A DNA stretch of 64,000 nt from Pseudomonas sp. ANT_H12B (GTDB taxonomy: Bacteria; Pseudomonadota; Gammaproteobacteria; Pseudomonadales; Pseudomonadaceae), in contig NZ_VOBI01000003.1 in assembly GCF_008369325.1 (NCBI RefSeq), forward strand, positions 434,001 through 498,000. Direction: 5' to 3'. The translations under genes and the position numbers were made by a program. The notes beneath the pieces were generated by a model. It worked only from the letters and a program-made list of their open reading frames with translations. It was not told the DNA's origin and made no database searches. The stretch's first letter is position 1. Every line of letters begins with the position of its first letter. Below, one piece after another: positions 10,511 through 22,216 of the stretch.

Positions 10511-10828
10511 TACAGCGTTGACCTGAATCATCCCCCCGCCTGGCGGCTAACACCTCGGGCGGGGTGATCCTTTGGGAAAACGTGTGTATGATGCGGCAGC
10601 CGGGAAATTCCCGGCTTTTTTGCGTCTGCACGTTTGATTGCAGTTTTTAATGCAAGACATCGAGTTGAATGACTCGACAGGTTTTTCGAGGAAAGTGGTT
10701 GGCGAAGTCGATTTCAGGCTTTTCGCCGCGTTGTTCATGCGCGTGGTTTGTGCACTGAACCGATCATTTTCTGCTTCACTCAAGGCTCGCCCAAAGGCTT
10801 GCCGCCCGGATCATAGGGGAATGGCGTA
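10511..10828. other. hflC-hisZ intergenic region with two hairpins
   Basis: No gene is supported in these 318 bases. They hold a GC-rich inverted repeat (10534-10564) without a U-tract, then a U-tailed hairpin (10598-10621), and the leader of hisZ. Some related pseudomonads, as I recall, carry a short DUF2065 membrane-protein gene between hflC and hisZ; I see no trace of one here. Confidence 0.6.
10598..10621 (+). terminator. Rho-independent terminator after hflC
   Basis: AGCCGGG and CCCGGCT form a 7-bp stem closed by a short A/T loop and followed by TTTTTT. It lies 88 bp after the hflC stop. Confidence 0.8.
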
Positions 10829-13361
<2,533 letters not shown>

Positions 13362-13382
13362 TAAGTCGTTGATGTAAAAGAT

Positions 13383-13407
13383 AAAGGCCTCTCATTTGGG
13401 GCCTTTG
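13383..13407 (+). terminator. Terminator after purA
   Basis: AAAGGCC and GGCCTTT form a stem around TCTCATTTGG, followed by a T-rich stretch (TTTGTCGTTT). It lies just downstream of the purA stop. Confidence 0.75.
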
Positions 13408-13510
13408 TCGTTTCTGTCTGTCGGGCGGCACGACCTTTGCTGTGATGTTGATTAAAAGCATCGCTTCCAGTGCGCCATCAATTTAATGGCGCCAAGCAGA
13501 GGGATTTTAA

Positions 13511-15445
13511 GTGTCAGCCATTCTCTCACTGTTACAAAGCCGTCTTCTGCGGCCTGTGTTCGTTACCCTTGGTATCGCCCTTTTGGTGCAAGTGCTGGTT
13601 GCCGTCGCCCTGACCCGGAGCACGGTGACTGCATTGGAAGCCGACTTGGGCGTCCGTCTGGGGGCTGACAGTCAAAAGCTCTCTGGTGAGCTGGAGCAGG
13701 CGGGGCGTGAAGTCACGTCGAGCCTCGACAGTCTGTCGACCAATACCCGTCAGCGGCTCACCGCCGGCCTGTCGTCACGTCTGAAGGACGAGCAGGCACA
13801 ACTGCGTGGGACATTGGAAAAAGACCTGAAGGACTCTGCCAATGATATGGCGCAACTTCTGGCTTCAGTCGCACCTCGCGCCATGTGGGACAGCGACGTT
13901 CCAACCCTGTCCGAATTCGCCCGCCGGGCCCAGCGCAATCCCAACGTGTTGTTCGTGATCTACGACGACGCTACCGGCCAGCACCTGACGCGCTATCTGA
14001 ACCGCGAGAACCCGATCAACAAAGCGCTGCTGGAGAAGGGCCAGGGCGAGCGCGCATTGGACAAAGTGCTGGATGCGGCGAAAAACGATCCATCGGTCTA
14101 CTATCTCGAAGCCTCAATCAGCCCCAATGGCGTGGAAATCGGCAAGGTCTTGATGGGCGTCTCCACCGCTTCCGTGGAAGTCGATCTGGCTGCCCTCGAC
14201 AAGCGCTTTTCGGCGCTGATCGCCAGCAGTGATCAATTGGTGGGCGACAGCCTCAAGGGCGCGGCAGCTGATAGTGCAGCAGCGATGGGCGCGCGCCTGA
14301 AGTCGGCGCAGTCCACGGCTTCGGAGATGCAGGCCAACACCACCAGCACCGTGCAGGAAGCGGCGGGTACCTTGCGCTGGCGCATCGGTATGGGCCTGGC
14401 GGTGGTGGGCTTCGGCGTGTTGCTGTTGCTGGCCGTGGTGCTGGGTCGTCGCGTGGTCAATCGCCTGAAGCTGCTGATTGCAGCCATGGATGACCTGGCG
14501 GCGGGCGAGGGCGATCTGACCAAGCGCGTGCAGATCAACAGCAAGGACGAAATCGGCGACATGGCCTCGGCGGTCAATCGCTTTGTGGATAAGTTGCAGC
14601 CGATCGTGCGCGAAGCGGGTGATGTCGCCCAGCGCACTGGCGTGGAAATCGGCGCGATGACCTTGCGCAATGCCGGGGCCGATAAAGCGGCGGGCATGCA
14701 GCGCGATGAAGTGGCCGAGAGCCTGCGTGCGTTGTCACAAATGGCTGACGAAGCCCAGTCTGAAAGTCATGCCATGCAGGCAGCCTTGCAGCAAGTGGTG
14801 GATATTCGTTCGGCCACGGATGAAAACACGCGGACGTCGGCGAAAGTCGGCAGCCTGATCGAGGCGCTGGCCGGGCAGGTCGATACCGGCGCGAAAGTCA
14901 TCGAGCGGCTGGCGCAGCAGAGTGAGCAGATTGAAGTGGTGCTGACGGTGATTCACGGGATCGCCGAGCAAACCAACCTGCTGGCGCTGAACGCGGCGAT
15001 CGAGGCGGCCCGGGCTGGCGAGACTGGTCGCGGGTTTGCCGTGGTGGCCGACGAAGTACGGGCGCTGGCGAGCAAGACGCAAAGCTCTACCGGCGACATT
15101 CAGGCGCACATCGTTGCCTTGCAACAAGGTGCGCGTGAGGCTGTGGCGGCGATCGGTCAGGCCGGACGTCAGGCCAGCGAAGGGTTGCTGGTGTTGCGTG
15201 ACAGTGCGCGGTTGCAGCAGTCGGTGCAGGCGTCGGTCGAGCAGGTGCATGCGGCGATTGGTTTGGCGACGCAGGCAGCGGCTCACCAGGCGCAAGGTGC
15301 GCATGCGGTGCGTGGTCGGGTTGAGACCATTCATGCACAGGCTGAGAAAGCGGCTCAGGCGGTGGTGGAAACCACGGCCAGCGGCAAGGTGCTGGATGGG
15401 TTGGCGGCGCAGTTGAAGGCTAGTCTGGGGCAGTTCAGGGCCTGA
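13511..15445 (+). CDS. Methyl-accepting chemotaxis protein
   Basis: A 644-residue membrane chemoreceptor. TM1 covers about residues 12-31. A periplasmic sensing region follows (about 32-285), which I cannot assign to a named ligand-binding family. TM2 covers about 287-309 ([20 protein letters not shown]), then HAMP ([15 protein letters not shown]) and the cytoplasmic signalling hairpin with its tip [18 protein letters not shown]. That tip binds CheA/CheW. There is no C-terminal pentapeptide tether for CheR/CheB. The GTG at 13511 follows AGAGGGATTTTAA. It is a single gene; its ligand is unknown. Confidence 0.93.
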   Translation: MSAILSLLQSRLLRPVFVTLGIALLVQVLVAVALTRSTVTALEADLGVRLGADSQKLSGELEQAGREVTSSLDSLSTNTRQRLTAGLSSRLKDEQAQLRGTLEKDLKDSANDMAQLLASVAPRAMWDSDVPTLSEFARRAQRNPNVLFVIYDDATGQHLTRYLNRENPINKALLEKGQGERALDKVLDAAKNDPSVYYLEASISPNGVEIGKVLMGVSTASVEVDLAALDKRFSALIASSDQLVGDSLKGAAADSAAAMGARLKSAQSTASEMQANTTSTVQEAAGTLRWRIGMGLAVVGFGVLLLLAVVLGRRVVNRLKLLIAAMDDLAAGEGDLTKRVQINSKDEIGDMASAVNRFVDKLQPIVREAGDVAQRTGVEIGAMTLRNAGADKAAGMQRDEVAESLRALSQMADEAQSESHAMQAALQQVVDIRSATDENTRTSAKVGSLIEALAGQVDTGAKVIERLAQQSEQIEVVLTVIHGIAEQTNLLALNAAIEAARAGETGRGFAVVADEVRALASKTQSSTGDIQAHIVALQQGAREAVAAIGQAGRQASEGLLVLRDSARLQQSVQASVEQVHAAIGLATQAAAHQAQGAHAVRGRVETIHAQAEKAAQAVVETTASGKVLDGLAAQLKASLGQFRA

Positions 15446-15460
15446 TCGGTTTTCTGGTCT

Positions 15461-15487
15461 GGCCCCTTCGCGAGCAAGCCCGCGATG
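15461..15487. repeat. Single REP-like element
   Basis: CCCCTTCGCGAGCAAGCCCGCGATGGC matches the Pseudomonas REP consensus (GCGGGCTTGC core). It lies between the convergent MCP and iron-permease genes. One unit is present here rather than an inverted pair. Confidence 0.6.
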
Positions 15488-15493
15488 GCGGTC

Positions 15494-17059
15494 TCAACGG
15501 CTCAGATACATCCGAGTCGTGAGCAGATAAACCGGCAACCCCGACACCAAAATCAACAACGCCGCATAAGGCGCCGCTGCCGCAAACTCCACATTCGCGG
15601 TATGCGCCCAGACCTCCGTCGCCAGCGTGTTGAGCCCGGTCGGACTCAGTAGCAACGTCGCCGTCAGCTCCTTCATCGCGTCCAGGAATACCAGCGCAAA
15701 CGCCGCACCCAGCGCCGGGAAGATGATCGGCAATGTCACCCGGCAAAACGCACTAAAAGACGATGCCCCCAGCGTGCGTGCCGCCTCCTCCAGTTGCGGT
15801 GCCGCTTTGTTCAGTGCCGTACGAATCGGCGCCTGAGCCAATGGCAGAAACAACAGCGCATAAGCGATCAGCAGCAGCGCTGAAGTCTGGTACAGCACCG
15901 GCACATAGTGCAGGGCGAAATACACCAGCGTCAGCGCGATCACCAGTCCTGGCAGTGCATGCAGCAGATACGGCAAGCGTTCGGCCCAGATCGCCAATGA
16001 GCCTTTGTAGCGCACCACCAGTAATCCCACCGGAACGGCCAGCACAAGGCACAATGCTGCGCCGCCAAGCGACAGCGCCAGGGATGACAGCAGCGCTTCA
16101 CTGATGGCTGCCACCGGGAATGCGGCCGACGAGCCCACGGCCAGCCAGTACGCGAGCATCCCCAGCGGAATGCCGCTGCCGATGATCGCCAGCGCCAGGC
16201 AATAGGCTTGTCCGACGACAGCCCAAGGCCCGAGTCGGACTTGCTCCGCACGCCGCGCTGCACCTTGACCCGTACGCACATGACGGCCCTTGCCCCGAAC
16301 TCGCAGCTCCAGCCATAGCAATATCAGACACAGCGCCAGCAACACAGCCGAAAGCATCGCCGCATTGGCGTTGCTGAACTCGAGCTCGAACTGCTGATAA
16401 ATCGCCGTAGTGAAAGTCTGCAGCCCGATGATCGACAGTGCACCGAACTCCACCAGCATATGCAGAGCAATCAGCAACGAGCCGGCGAGCAGCGACGGCC
16501 AGAGCAGTGGGAGGGTGATCCTGAAAAACACACCCCAGCGATTCTGCCCCAGCGTTCGGGCGGACTCTTCCAGTGACGGATCAAGATTGCGCAGGGTCGC
16601 CGCCACGGGCAGAAAGATCAGCGGATATTTGGACAGGGTCATCACCAGAATTGCCCCGCCCAGGCCTTCGAAATGTGCGCTCAGGGACACCCAGGTAAAA
16701 CTGCTGACGAACGCCGGCACCGCGAACGGCAAACACAGGATCACGCCCCACAGTCGCCGCCCCGGCAGATTGCTGCGTTCCAGCAACCACGCCAGCGACA
16801 GACCGATCACGCCGCAAGCCAGCGTCACGCCGACCATCAGCGCGAGCGTGTTGCGCAGCAGCCCGAACACGTACGGCCGCCACAACAAATGCAGCGCCTC
16901 GGCCCAACCGGCCTGCCAGGTCTTGAGCCCGACATACGCCAGCGGCAAAAGGCTGAGCAACACCAGCAGCAAAACCGGCAGCAACAGCCAGAATGACGGC
17001 CGTTTGCGCCGTGGCACGTAACCCCCGCGCGAGGCGGGGGCGGATAACGATGCGCTCAT
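15494..17059 (-). CDS. Iron(III) ABC transporter permease (FbpB/SfuB type)
   Basis: A 521-residue integral membrane permease made of two fused halves, each with about six helices. Each half has its ATPase-coupling EAA loop (EESARTLG in the first half, EEAARTLG in the second). The protein begins with a short basic cytoplasmic segment (RRKRPSFW) and then a long helix. The start codon overlaps the stop of the upstream binding-protein gene (TGATG), so the two are coupled. No ATPase gene lies beside it; the next gene downstream is the convergent MCP, so the energising subunit must be encoded elsewhere. Confidence 0.92.
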   Translation of the reverse strand: MSASLSAPASRGGYVPRRKRPSFWLLLPVLLLVLLSLLPLAYVGLKTWQAGWAEALHLLWRPYVFGLLRNTLALMVGVTLACGVIGLSLAWLLERSNLPGRRLWGVILCLPFAVPAFVSSFTWVSLSAHFEGLGGAILVMTLSKYPLIFLPVAATLRNLDPSLEESARTLGQNRWGVFFRITLPLLWPSLLAGSLLIALHMLVEFGALSIIGLQTFTTAIYQQFELEFSNANAAMLSAVLLALCLILLWLELRVRGKGRHVRTGQGAARRAEQVRLGPWAVVGQAYCLALAIIGSGIPLGMLAYWLAVGSSAAFPVAAISEALLSSLALSLGGAALCLVLAVPVGLLVVRYKGSLAIWAERLPYLLHALPGLVIALTLVYFALHYVPVLYQTSALLLIAYALLFLPLAQAPIRTALNKAAPQLEEAARTLGASSFSAFCRVTLPIIFPALGAAFALVFLDAMKELTATLLLSPTGLNTLATEVWAHTANVEFAAAAPYAALLILVSGLPVYLLTTRMYLSR

Positions 17060-18069
17060 CAGTTCAAGCCAACGTCACGTTCCAGGTCCAGGGCTTCTTC
17101 GGCGTTGCCCAGGTCGGCCGGCGTGACTTTCGGCGCTTCAAGTTCGCTGAACGGTTTGAGGCCGCGATCCGATTCCATGCCCTTGTGCAACGGGTACTCG
17201 GCGGTGGTCTGGGTGATCACGCGCTGGCCTTCTTCGCTGGCCATGTAGGCGAGGAGTTGCTGGGCTTCTTTTGGGTGTTTGCTGGATTTCAATACGGCAG
17301 CACTGGAAACGGTGATCAACCCGCCGACGTCGCCGCCAGTGAAGTAATGCAGTTTCGAATCGAGCTGGCCTTTTTCGCGCTGCAAGGCGAACCAGTAATA
17401 GTTGTTCACCAACACAGTGGCGACTTCGCCATTCTCCACCGCTTTCAGCGCGACCATGTTGTTACTGTAGGTCTTGCCGAAAGCGCGCAGGCCAGTCAGC
17501 CATTCTTCGGCCGCGTCCCTGCCGTGCACTTTGATGATTGCCACGGCTTGTTCCTGGAACGCGCCGCTGGTGGGTACGAAACCGACCTTGCCTTGCCATT
17601 TCGGATCGGAGAATTCCATTACTGACTTGGGCAGGTCTTTTTCGTCGATCAGTTTCGGATTGAAGGCGACGACCCGAACCCGAGCAGTGACGCCAATCCA
17701 GGTGCCGTTGCCGGCAACATAATCTTTGGGAAGCACTTCAAGGGTGGCGGCATCGGTCTTCGCCAGCAGGCCTCGTTCGCCGAGTTTGTTCAGTGGCGGC
17801 GACTCTTCGGTGTAGATCACGTCGGCGGGGGAGCGATCACCTTCTTCGACAACCTGGCTGGCGAGCTGGTTGCTGCTGCCTTTGCGCACATTGACGTGAA
17901 TCCCGGTCTTGGCTTCGAAAGCCTTGGCGATGGCATCGCCGACTTCTTTGTGTTGACCGTTATAGAGGGTCAGGGAAGCCGGGTCGGCGGCTTGGACCAG
18001 GGGAGTAGTGAGTGCCAGGCCGAGCAGGGTGATGGTCAGGCCGCGGCGCAGGGTATTTCGAAACATCAT
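17059..18069 (-). CDS. Iron(III) ABC transporter substrate-binding protein (FbpA/FutA type)
   Basis: A 336-residue periplasmic binding protein with an N-terminal signal peptide (GLTITLLGLALTTPLVQA, cleaved near residue 27). SLTLYNGQHKEVGDAIAKAF, KGSSNQLASQVVEEG, SPADVIYTEESPPLN and GNGTWIGVTARVRV are typical of ferric-binding proteins. VNNYYWFAL carries the adjacent tyrosines that usually ligate Fe(III). A Fur-like palindrome lies 36-61 bp upstream of the start, consistent with iron-repressed expression of this gene and the permease. Confidence 0.93.
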   Translation of the reverse strand: MMFRNTLRRGLTITLLGLALTTPLVQAADPASLTLYNGQHKEVGDAIAKAFEAKTGIHVNVRKGSSNQLASQVVEEGDRSPADVIYTEESPPLNKLGERGLLAKTDAATLEVLPKDYVAGNGTWIGVTARVRVVAFNPKLIDEKDLPKSVMEFSDPKWQGKVGFVPTSGAFQEQAVAIIKVHGRDAAEEWLTGLRAFGKTYSNNMVALKAVENGEVATVLVNNYYWFALQREKGQLDSKLHYFTGGDVGGLITVSSAAVLKSSKHPKEAQQLLAYMASEEGQRVITQTTAEYPLHKGMESDRGLKPFSELEAPKVTPADLGNAEEALDLERDVGLN

Positions 18070-18104
18070 TCGCAGGGTTCCTCACTGTCGCATTGCAAAA
18101 ACTT

Positions 18105-18130
18105 GAAACAATGATAAACGATATTGTTTC
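18105..18130 (-). promoter_or_regulatory. Fur-type operator upstream of the iron-binding protein gene
   Basis: GAAACAAT and ATTGTTTC are exact inverted repeats flanking GATAAACGAT; the interior AATGATAAACGATATT resembles the GATAATGATAATCATTATC Fur consensus. It lies upstream of the minus-strand iron transporter genes. Assignment to Fur is inferred from context and similarity. Confidence 0.65.
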
Positions 18131-18203
18131 TCAAGTGCGCCTTGCGGGGCTGACAGGCGTTGGCTAGAGCCCCGCGCCCTAACTTTTTAAACCTCAGAAA
18201 CGC

Positions 18204-18226
18204 AAAAACCCGCTTTCGCGGGTTTT
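18204..18226 (-). terminator. Terminator of the first tRNA-Leu gene
   Basis: On the minus strand AAAACCCGCGAAAGCGGGTTTTTG forms a 5-7 bp GC stem with flanking A/U runs. It lies about 35 bp beyond the 3' CCA of the tRNA. Confidence 0.85.
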
Positions 18227-18259
18227 GTGAAATTCAAGATCATGACCTTGAATTTGAAT

Positions 18260-18346
18260 TGGTGCCCAGAAGAAGACTCGAACTTCCACGACCTTGCGGT
18301 CACCAGCACCTGAAGCTGGCGTGTCTACCAATTTCACCATCTGGGC
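18260..18346 (-). tRNA. tRNA-Leu (anticodon CAG), copy 1
   Basis: An 87-nt leucine tRNA with a long variable arm, as expected for tRNA-Leu. The acceptor stem pairs GCCCAGA with TCTGGGC, followed by discriminator A and an encoded CCA. The anticodon stem CCAGC/GCTGG encloses TTCAGGT, giving anticodon CAG (reads CUG). The T-loop is TTCGAGT. The same 87 nt recur at 18513-18599. Confidence 0.97.
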
Positions 18347-18380
18347 ATTATCGCAAGCGTTACCGCTGTTGATGTGGCGC

Positions 18381-18409
18381 ACTATACGGAGAGCATTTTG
18401 ATCTGTAAA
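18381..18409 (-). promoter_or_regulatory. Sigma-70 promoter of tRNA-Leu copy 1
   Basis: On the minus strand TTTACA (18409-18404) and TATAGT (18386-18381) are separated by exactly 17 bp, followed by a GC-rich discriminator (GCGCC) typical of stringently controlled stable RNA promoters. Confidence 0.85.
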
Positions 18410-18448
18410 CCCCTGATTTAGTTTTAATAAATCAGAAGCTTAGAATGC

Positions 18449-18473
18449 AAAAAACCCGCTTTCGCGGGTTTTT
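18449..18473 (-). terminator. Terminator of the second tRNA-Leu gene
   Basis: AAACCCGC/GCGGGTTT stem around GAAA on the minus strand with a terminal T-run, about 40 bp beyond the CCA of the second tRNA. It is nearly the same sequence as the terminator of copy 1. Confidence 0.85.
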
Positions 18474-18512
18474 GTGTGAGCCTTGAAATTGATCTAATCT
18501 CAAGCTCGAAAT

Positions 18513-18599
18513 TGGTGCCCAGAAGAAGACTCGAACTTCCACGACCTTGCGGTCACCAGCACCTGAAGCTGGCGTGTCTACCAATTTCACCATCTGGGC
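18513..18599 (-). tRNA. tRNA-Leu (anticodon CAG), copy 2
   Basis: This is identical over its mature length to the copy at 18260-18346: the same acceptor stem, CAG anticodon, variable arm and encoded CCA. It has its own promoter and terminator, so each copy is an independent transcription unit. CUG is the dominant leucine codon in Pseudomonas, which accounts for the extra dosage. Confidence 0.97.
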
Positions 18600-18634
18600 A
18601 TATCGGCAATGCGTCTGCGTCATCGATGGCGCGC

Positions 18635-18663
18635 ACTATACGGAGCGTCTTTTTAACTGTAAA
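18635..18663 (-). promoter_or_regulatory. Sigma-70 promoter of tRNA-Leu copy 2
   Basis: TTTACA and TATAGT on the minus strand with a 17-bp spacer and a GC-rich discriminator, the same elements as in the promoter of copy 1. The flanks (CAGGGGTTTACAG and CTCCGTATAGTGCGC) are also shared. Confidence 0.85.
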
Positions 18664-18824
18664 CCCCTGGCATCGAAAAAACCTGGAAAATTTTACGAGT
18701 GGCGTTCAAATCAACTTTCAAAGCTTTGTAAAGGGCTTTAGATAGGCTGTCATAGCTTGAAATTTCCCGTTTCATTACGCCTATGCCAAACTAACCCGCA
18801 TATAGACAAGGTGAAAACTCTCTA

Positions 18825-21455
18825 ATGGCCGATTGGCAGTCCCTCGATCCCGAGGCCGCTCGTGAAGCGGAAAAATATGAAAACCCTATTCCTAGCCGCG
18901 AACTGATCCTTCAGCACCTTGCTGACCGGGGTTCGCCTGCTAACCGCGAGCAGCTGGTCGAAGAGTTTGGTCTGACCACAGAAGACCAGATCGAAGCCCT
19001 GCGCCGCCGCCTGCGCGCCATGGAGCGCGACGCTCAACTCATCTACACCCGTCGCGGTACTTATGCGCCGGTGGACAAGCTCGACCTGATACTGGGCCGC
19101 ATCAGCGGTCACCGTGACGGTTTCGGCTTCCTGGTCCCGGACGACGGCAGTGACGATCTGTTCATGAGCCCGGCGCAAATGCGTCTGGTGTTCGATGGCG
19201 ACCGTGCCCTGGCGCGTGTTTCCGGCCTGGACCGTCGCGGTCGCCGTGAAGGCATGATCGTCGAAGTGGTTTCCCGTGCCCACGAAACCATCGTCGGCCG
19301 TTACTTCGAAGAGGGCGGTATCGGTTTTGTCGTCGCGGACAACCCGAAGATCCAGCAAGAAGTGCTGGTCACCCCGGGTCGCAACGCCAACGCGCAGATC
19401 GGTCAGTTCGTCGAAGTGAAGATCACTCACTGGCCGACACCACGCTTCCAGCCGCAAGGCGATGTGGTTGAAGTCGTGGGTAACTACATGGCGCCGGGCA
19501 TGGAAATCGATGTCGCCTTGCGCACTTACGACATTCCTCACGTCTGGCCTGAAGCGGTCTTGAAAGAAGCCGCCAAGCTCAAGCCGGAAGTCGAAGAGAA
19601 AGACAAAGAGAAGCGCATCGACCTGCGTCATCTGCCGTTCGTGACCATCGATGGCGAAGACGCTCGCGACTTCGATGACGCGGTCTACTGCGAAGCCAAG
19701 CCGGGCAAGCTGCGCCTGTTCTCCGGTGGCTGGAAGTTGTACGTGGCGATTGCCGACGTCTCCAGCTACGTGAAGATCGGTTCGGCGCTGGATAACGAAT
19801 CCCAGGTTCGTGGCAACTCGGTGTACTTCCCCGAGCGCGTGGTGCCGATGCTGCCTGAGCAGCTGTCCAACGGCCTGTGCTCGCTGAACCCGCACGTCGA
19901 TCGCCTGGCCATGGTTTGCGAGATGACCATCTCCAAATCCGGCGAGATGACCGACTACTGCTTCTACGAAGCGGTGATTCACTCCCACGCTCGCCTGACC
20001 TACAACAAGGTCAGCGCCATGCTGGAAACGCCGAAAGTCACCGAAGCGCGTCAGCTTCGTGGCGAATACAACGACGTTCTGCCGCACCTCAAACAGCTCT
20101 ACGCGCTGTACAAGGTTTTGCTGGCGGCACGTCACGTGCGTGGCGCGATCGATTTCGAAACGCAGGAAACCCGGATCATCTTCGGGACCGAGCGCAAAAT
20201 TGCCGAAATCCGTCCGACCGTTCGCAACGACGCGCACAAACTGATCGAGGAATGCATGCTGGCGGCCAACGTGGCCACTGCCGAATTCCTGAAGAAGCAC
20301 GAAATTCCGGCGCTGTATCGCGTCCACGATGGTCCGCCGCCGGAGCGTCTGGAAAAACTCCGCGCCTTCCTCGGTGAGCTCGGCCTGTCCCTGCACAAAG
20401 GCAAGGACGGCCCGTCGCCGAAGGATTACCAGGCATTGCTGGCGAGCATCAAGGACCGTCCGGATTTCCATCTGATCCAGACCGTCATGCTGCGTTCGTT
20501 GAGCCAAGCGGTGTATAGCGCCGATAACCAGGGCCACTTCGGCCTGAATTACGAAGCCTATACCCACTTCACCTCGCCGATTCGCCGCTACCCGGACTTG
20601 CTCACGCACCGGGCGATTCGCAGCGTCATCCATTCGAAAATGGACACCCCGCACGTTCGCCGTGCTGGCGCGATGACCATTCCGAAAGCGCGGATCTATC
20701 CGTACGACGAAGCGATCCTGGAGCAGCTCGGCGAGCAGTGCTCGATGAGCGAGCGCCGTGCCGACGAAGCGACCCGCGACGTGGTGAACTGGCTCAAGTG
20801 TGAGTTCATGAAAGATCGCGTGGGCGAATCGTTCCCGGGTGTGATCACTGCCGTGACCGGTTTCGGCCTGTTCGTCGAACTGACCGATATCTACGTCGAA
20901 GGCCTGGTGCACGTCACCGCGCTGCCGGGCGATTACTACCACTTCGATCCTGTGCACCACCGCCTGGCCGGTGAGCGTACCGGTCGCAGCTTCCGCCTTG
21001 GCGATACCGTTGAGGTGCGCGTGATGCGCGTTGACCTCGACGAACGCAAGATCGACTTCGAGATGGCTGAAAAAACCATCAGCGCGCCGATCGGTCGCAA
21101 GAAACGTGGGGCTGAAACTGCTGCGCCTGCTGCCAAAACCACAGCAGAGCCAGCTCCGGCAAAAACCGGTCGCCGTCCTGCCAAGGAAAAAGCTGTCGAA
21201 GCCTATCGCCCAAGCGATGCCGCGGCAAAAAATGCCGAGCTGCGCAAAAGTCGTGAAATGAAGCAGGCGTTGCTGTCTGACGCGAAAAGCGGCGGTAAAG
21301 CGGCGTCTGGGGGAACGACCGGACGGTCGGCGCCTGACAAGGCTCCCGGCGGCAAGCCAGCCAAACCGAGCAAACACCGTAAAGGCCCGCCAAAAGCGGG
21401 TTCTGCTCCAGCCGCCAAAAGCGGCGGGGCGCGTAAACCGAAGGTCAAGCCATGA
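18825..21455 (+). CDS. rnr: Ribonuclease R
   Basis: An 876-residue 3'-5' exoribonuclease that degrades structured RNA and processes with trans-translation. The order is: N-terminal winged-helix region (SREYLI-like, about 25-85), cold-shock/OB domains (GRISGHRDGFGFLVPDD), and the RNB catalytic domain with DGEDARDFDDAV near residues 275-290, carrying the metal-binding aspartates. Then come HFTSPIRRYPDLLTHRAI, the S1 domain (FPGVITAVTGFGLFVELTD) and a lysine/alanine-rich tail from about residue 755 that helps unwind RNA. rlmB overlaps its stop. Confidence 0.97.
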   Translation: MADWQSLDPEAAREAEKYENPIPSRELILQHLADRGSPANREQLVEEFGLTTEDQIEALRRRLRAMERDAQLIYTRRGTYAPVDKLDLILGRISGHRDGFGFLVPDDGSDDLFMSPAQMRLVFDGDRALARVSGLDRRGRREGMIVEVVSRAHETIVGRYFEEGGIGFVVADNPKIQQEVLVTPGRNANAQIGQFVEVKITHWPTPRFQPQGDVVEVVGNYMAPGMEIDVALRTYDIPHVWPEAVLKEAAKLKPEVEEKDKEKRIDLRHLPFVTIDGEDARDFDDAVYCEAKPGKLRLFSGGWKLYVAIADVSSYVKIGSALDNESQVRGNSVYFPERVVPMLPEQLSNGLCSLNPHVDRLAMVCEMTISKSGEMTDYCFYEAVIHSHARLTYNKVSAMLETPKVTEARQLRGEYNDVLPHLKQLYALYKVLLAARHVRGAIDFETQETRIIFGTERKIAEIRPTVRNDAHKLIEECMLAANVATAEFLKKHEIPALYRVHDGPPPERLEKLRAFLGELGLSLHKGKDGPSPKDYQALLASIKDRPDFHLIQTVMLRSLSQAVYSADNQGHFGLNYEAYTHFTSPIRRYPDLLTHRAIRSVIHSKMDTPHVRRAGAMTIPKARIYPYDEAILEQLGEQCSMSERRADEATRDVVNWLKCEFMKDRVGESFPGVITAVTGFGLFVELTDIYVEGLVHVTALPGDYYHFDPVHHRLAGERTGRSFRLGDTVEVRVMRVDLDERKIDFEMAEKTISAPIGRKKRGAETAAPAAKTTAEPAPAKTGRRPAKEKAVEAYRPSDAAAKNAELRKSREMKQALLSDAKSGGKAASGGTTGRSAPDKAPGGKPAKPSKHRKGPPKAGSAPAAKSGGARKPKVKP

Positions 21456-22216
21456 GTCTGGAAAAGATCTACGGCGTGCACGCTGTAGAAGCGTTGCTGC
21501 GTCACCACCCAAAACGCGTCAAGCAAATCTGGCTGGCCGAAGGCCGCAGTGATCCGCGGGTTCAGACGCTGATCGAGCTGGCTAACGAAAATCGCGTGGC
21601 CGTCGGCAACGCCGAGCGCCGTGAGCTGGATGCCTGGGTTGAAGGCGTGCACCAGGGCGTGGTGGCGGACGTGAGTCCGAGCCAGGTCTGGGGCGAGGCG
21701 ATGCTCGACGAGCTGCTCGATCGCACCGAAGGCGCACCGTTGTTGCTGGTGCTCGACGGCGTGACCGATCCGCACAACCTTGGTGCTTGCCTGCGTTCGG
21801 CCGATGCGGCCGGCGCATTGGCGGTGATCGTTCCGAAGGACAAGTCAGCCACGCTGACCCCGACGGTACGAAAAGTCGCCTGTGGCGCGGCGGAAGTGAT
21901 TCCGCTGGTCGCCGTGACCAACCTGGCGCGCACCCTGGAAAAGCTCAAGCAGCGCGGCTTGTGGGTCGTCGGTACGGCGGGCGAGGCCGAGCAGAGTCTG
22001 TATCAGCACGACATGACCGGCCCGACCATCCTGATCATGGGTGCTGAAGGCAGCGGCATGCGTCGTCTGACTCGTGATCTGTGCGACTACCTGGTGCACC
22101 TGCCGATGGCCGGCAGCGTCAGCAGTCTCAACGTTTCCGTGGCAACCGGCGTCTGCCTGTTTGAAGCCCAGCGCCAGCGCAGCGTCAAGGCTGCCGGAAC
22201 TGCCAAGAAGTCCTGA
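21452..22216 (+). CDS. rlmB: 23S rRNA (guanosine(2251)-2'-O)-methyltransferase RlmB
   Basis: A 254-residue SpoU-family (SPOUT) methyltransferase. The N-terminal L30e-like substrate-binding domain (IYGVHAVEALLRHHPKRVKQ) is followed by the knot motifs DPHNLGACLRSADAAG, IMGAEGSGMRRLT and PMAGSVSSLNVSVATG. It methylates the 2'-O of G2251 in the peptidyl-transferase centre. It is coupled to rnr by an ATGA overlap, the usual Pseudomonas pairing. Confidence 0.96.
   Translation: MSLEKIYGVHAVEALLRHHPKRVKQIWLAEGRSDPRVQTLIELANENRVAVGNAERRELDAWVEGVHQGVVADVSPSQVWGEAMLDELLDRTEGAPLLLVLDGVTDPHNLGACLRSADAAGALAVIVPKDKSATLTPTVRKVACGAAEVIPLVAVTNLARTLEKLKQRGLWVVGTAGEAEQSLYQHDMTGPTILIMGAEGSGMRRLTRDLCDYLVHLPMAGSVSSLNVSVATGVCLFEAQRQRSVKAAGTAKKS

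Noticed and set aside
18822..21512. 896-codon open frame antisense to rnr
   Set aside because: It arises from the strong codon bias of rnr; composition is non-protein-like (Phe/His/Arg/Gln-rich).
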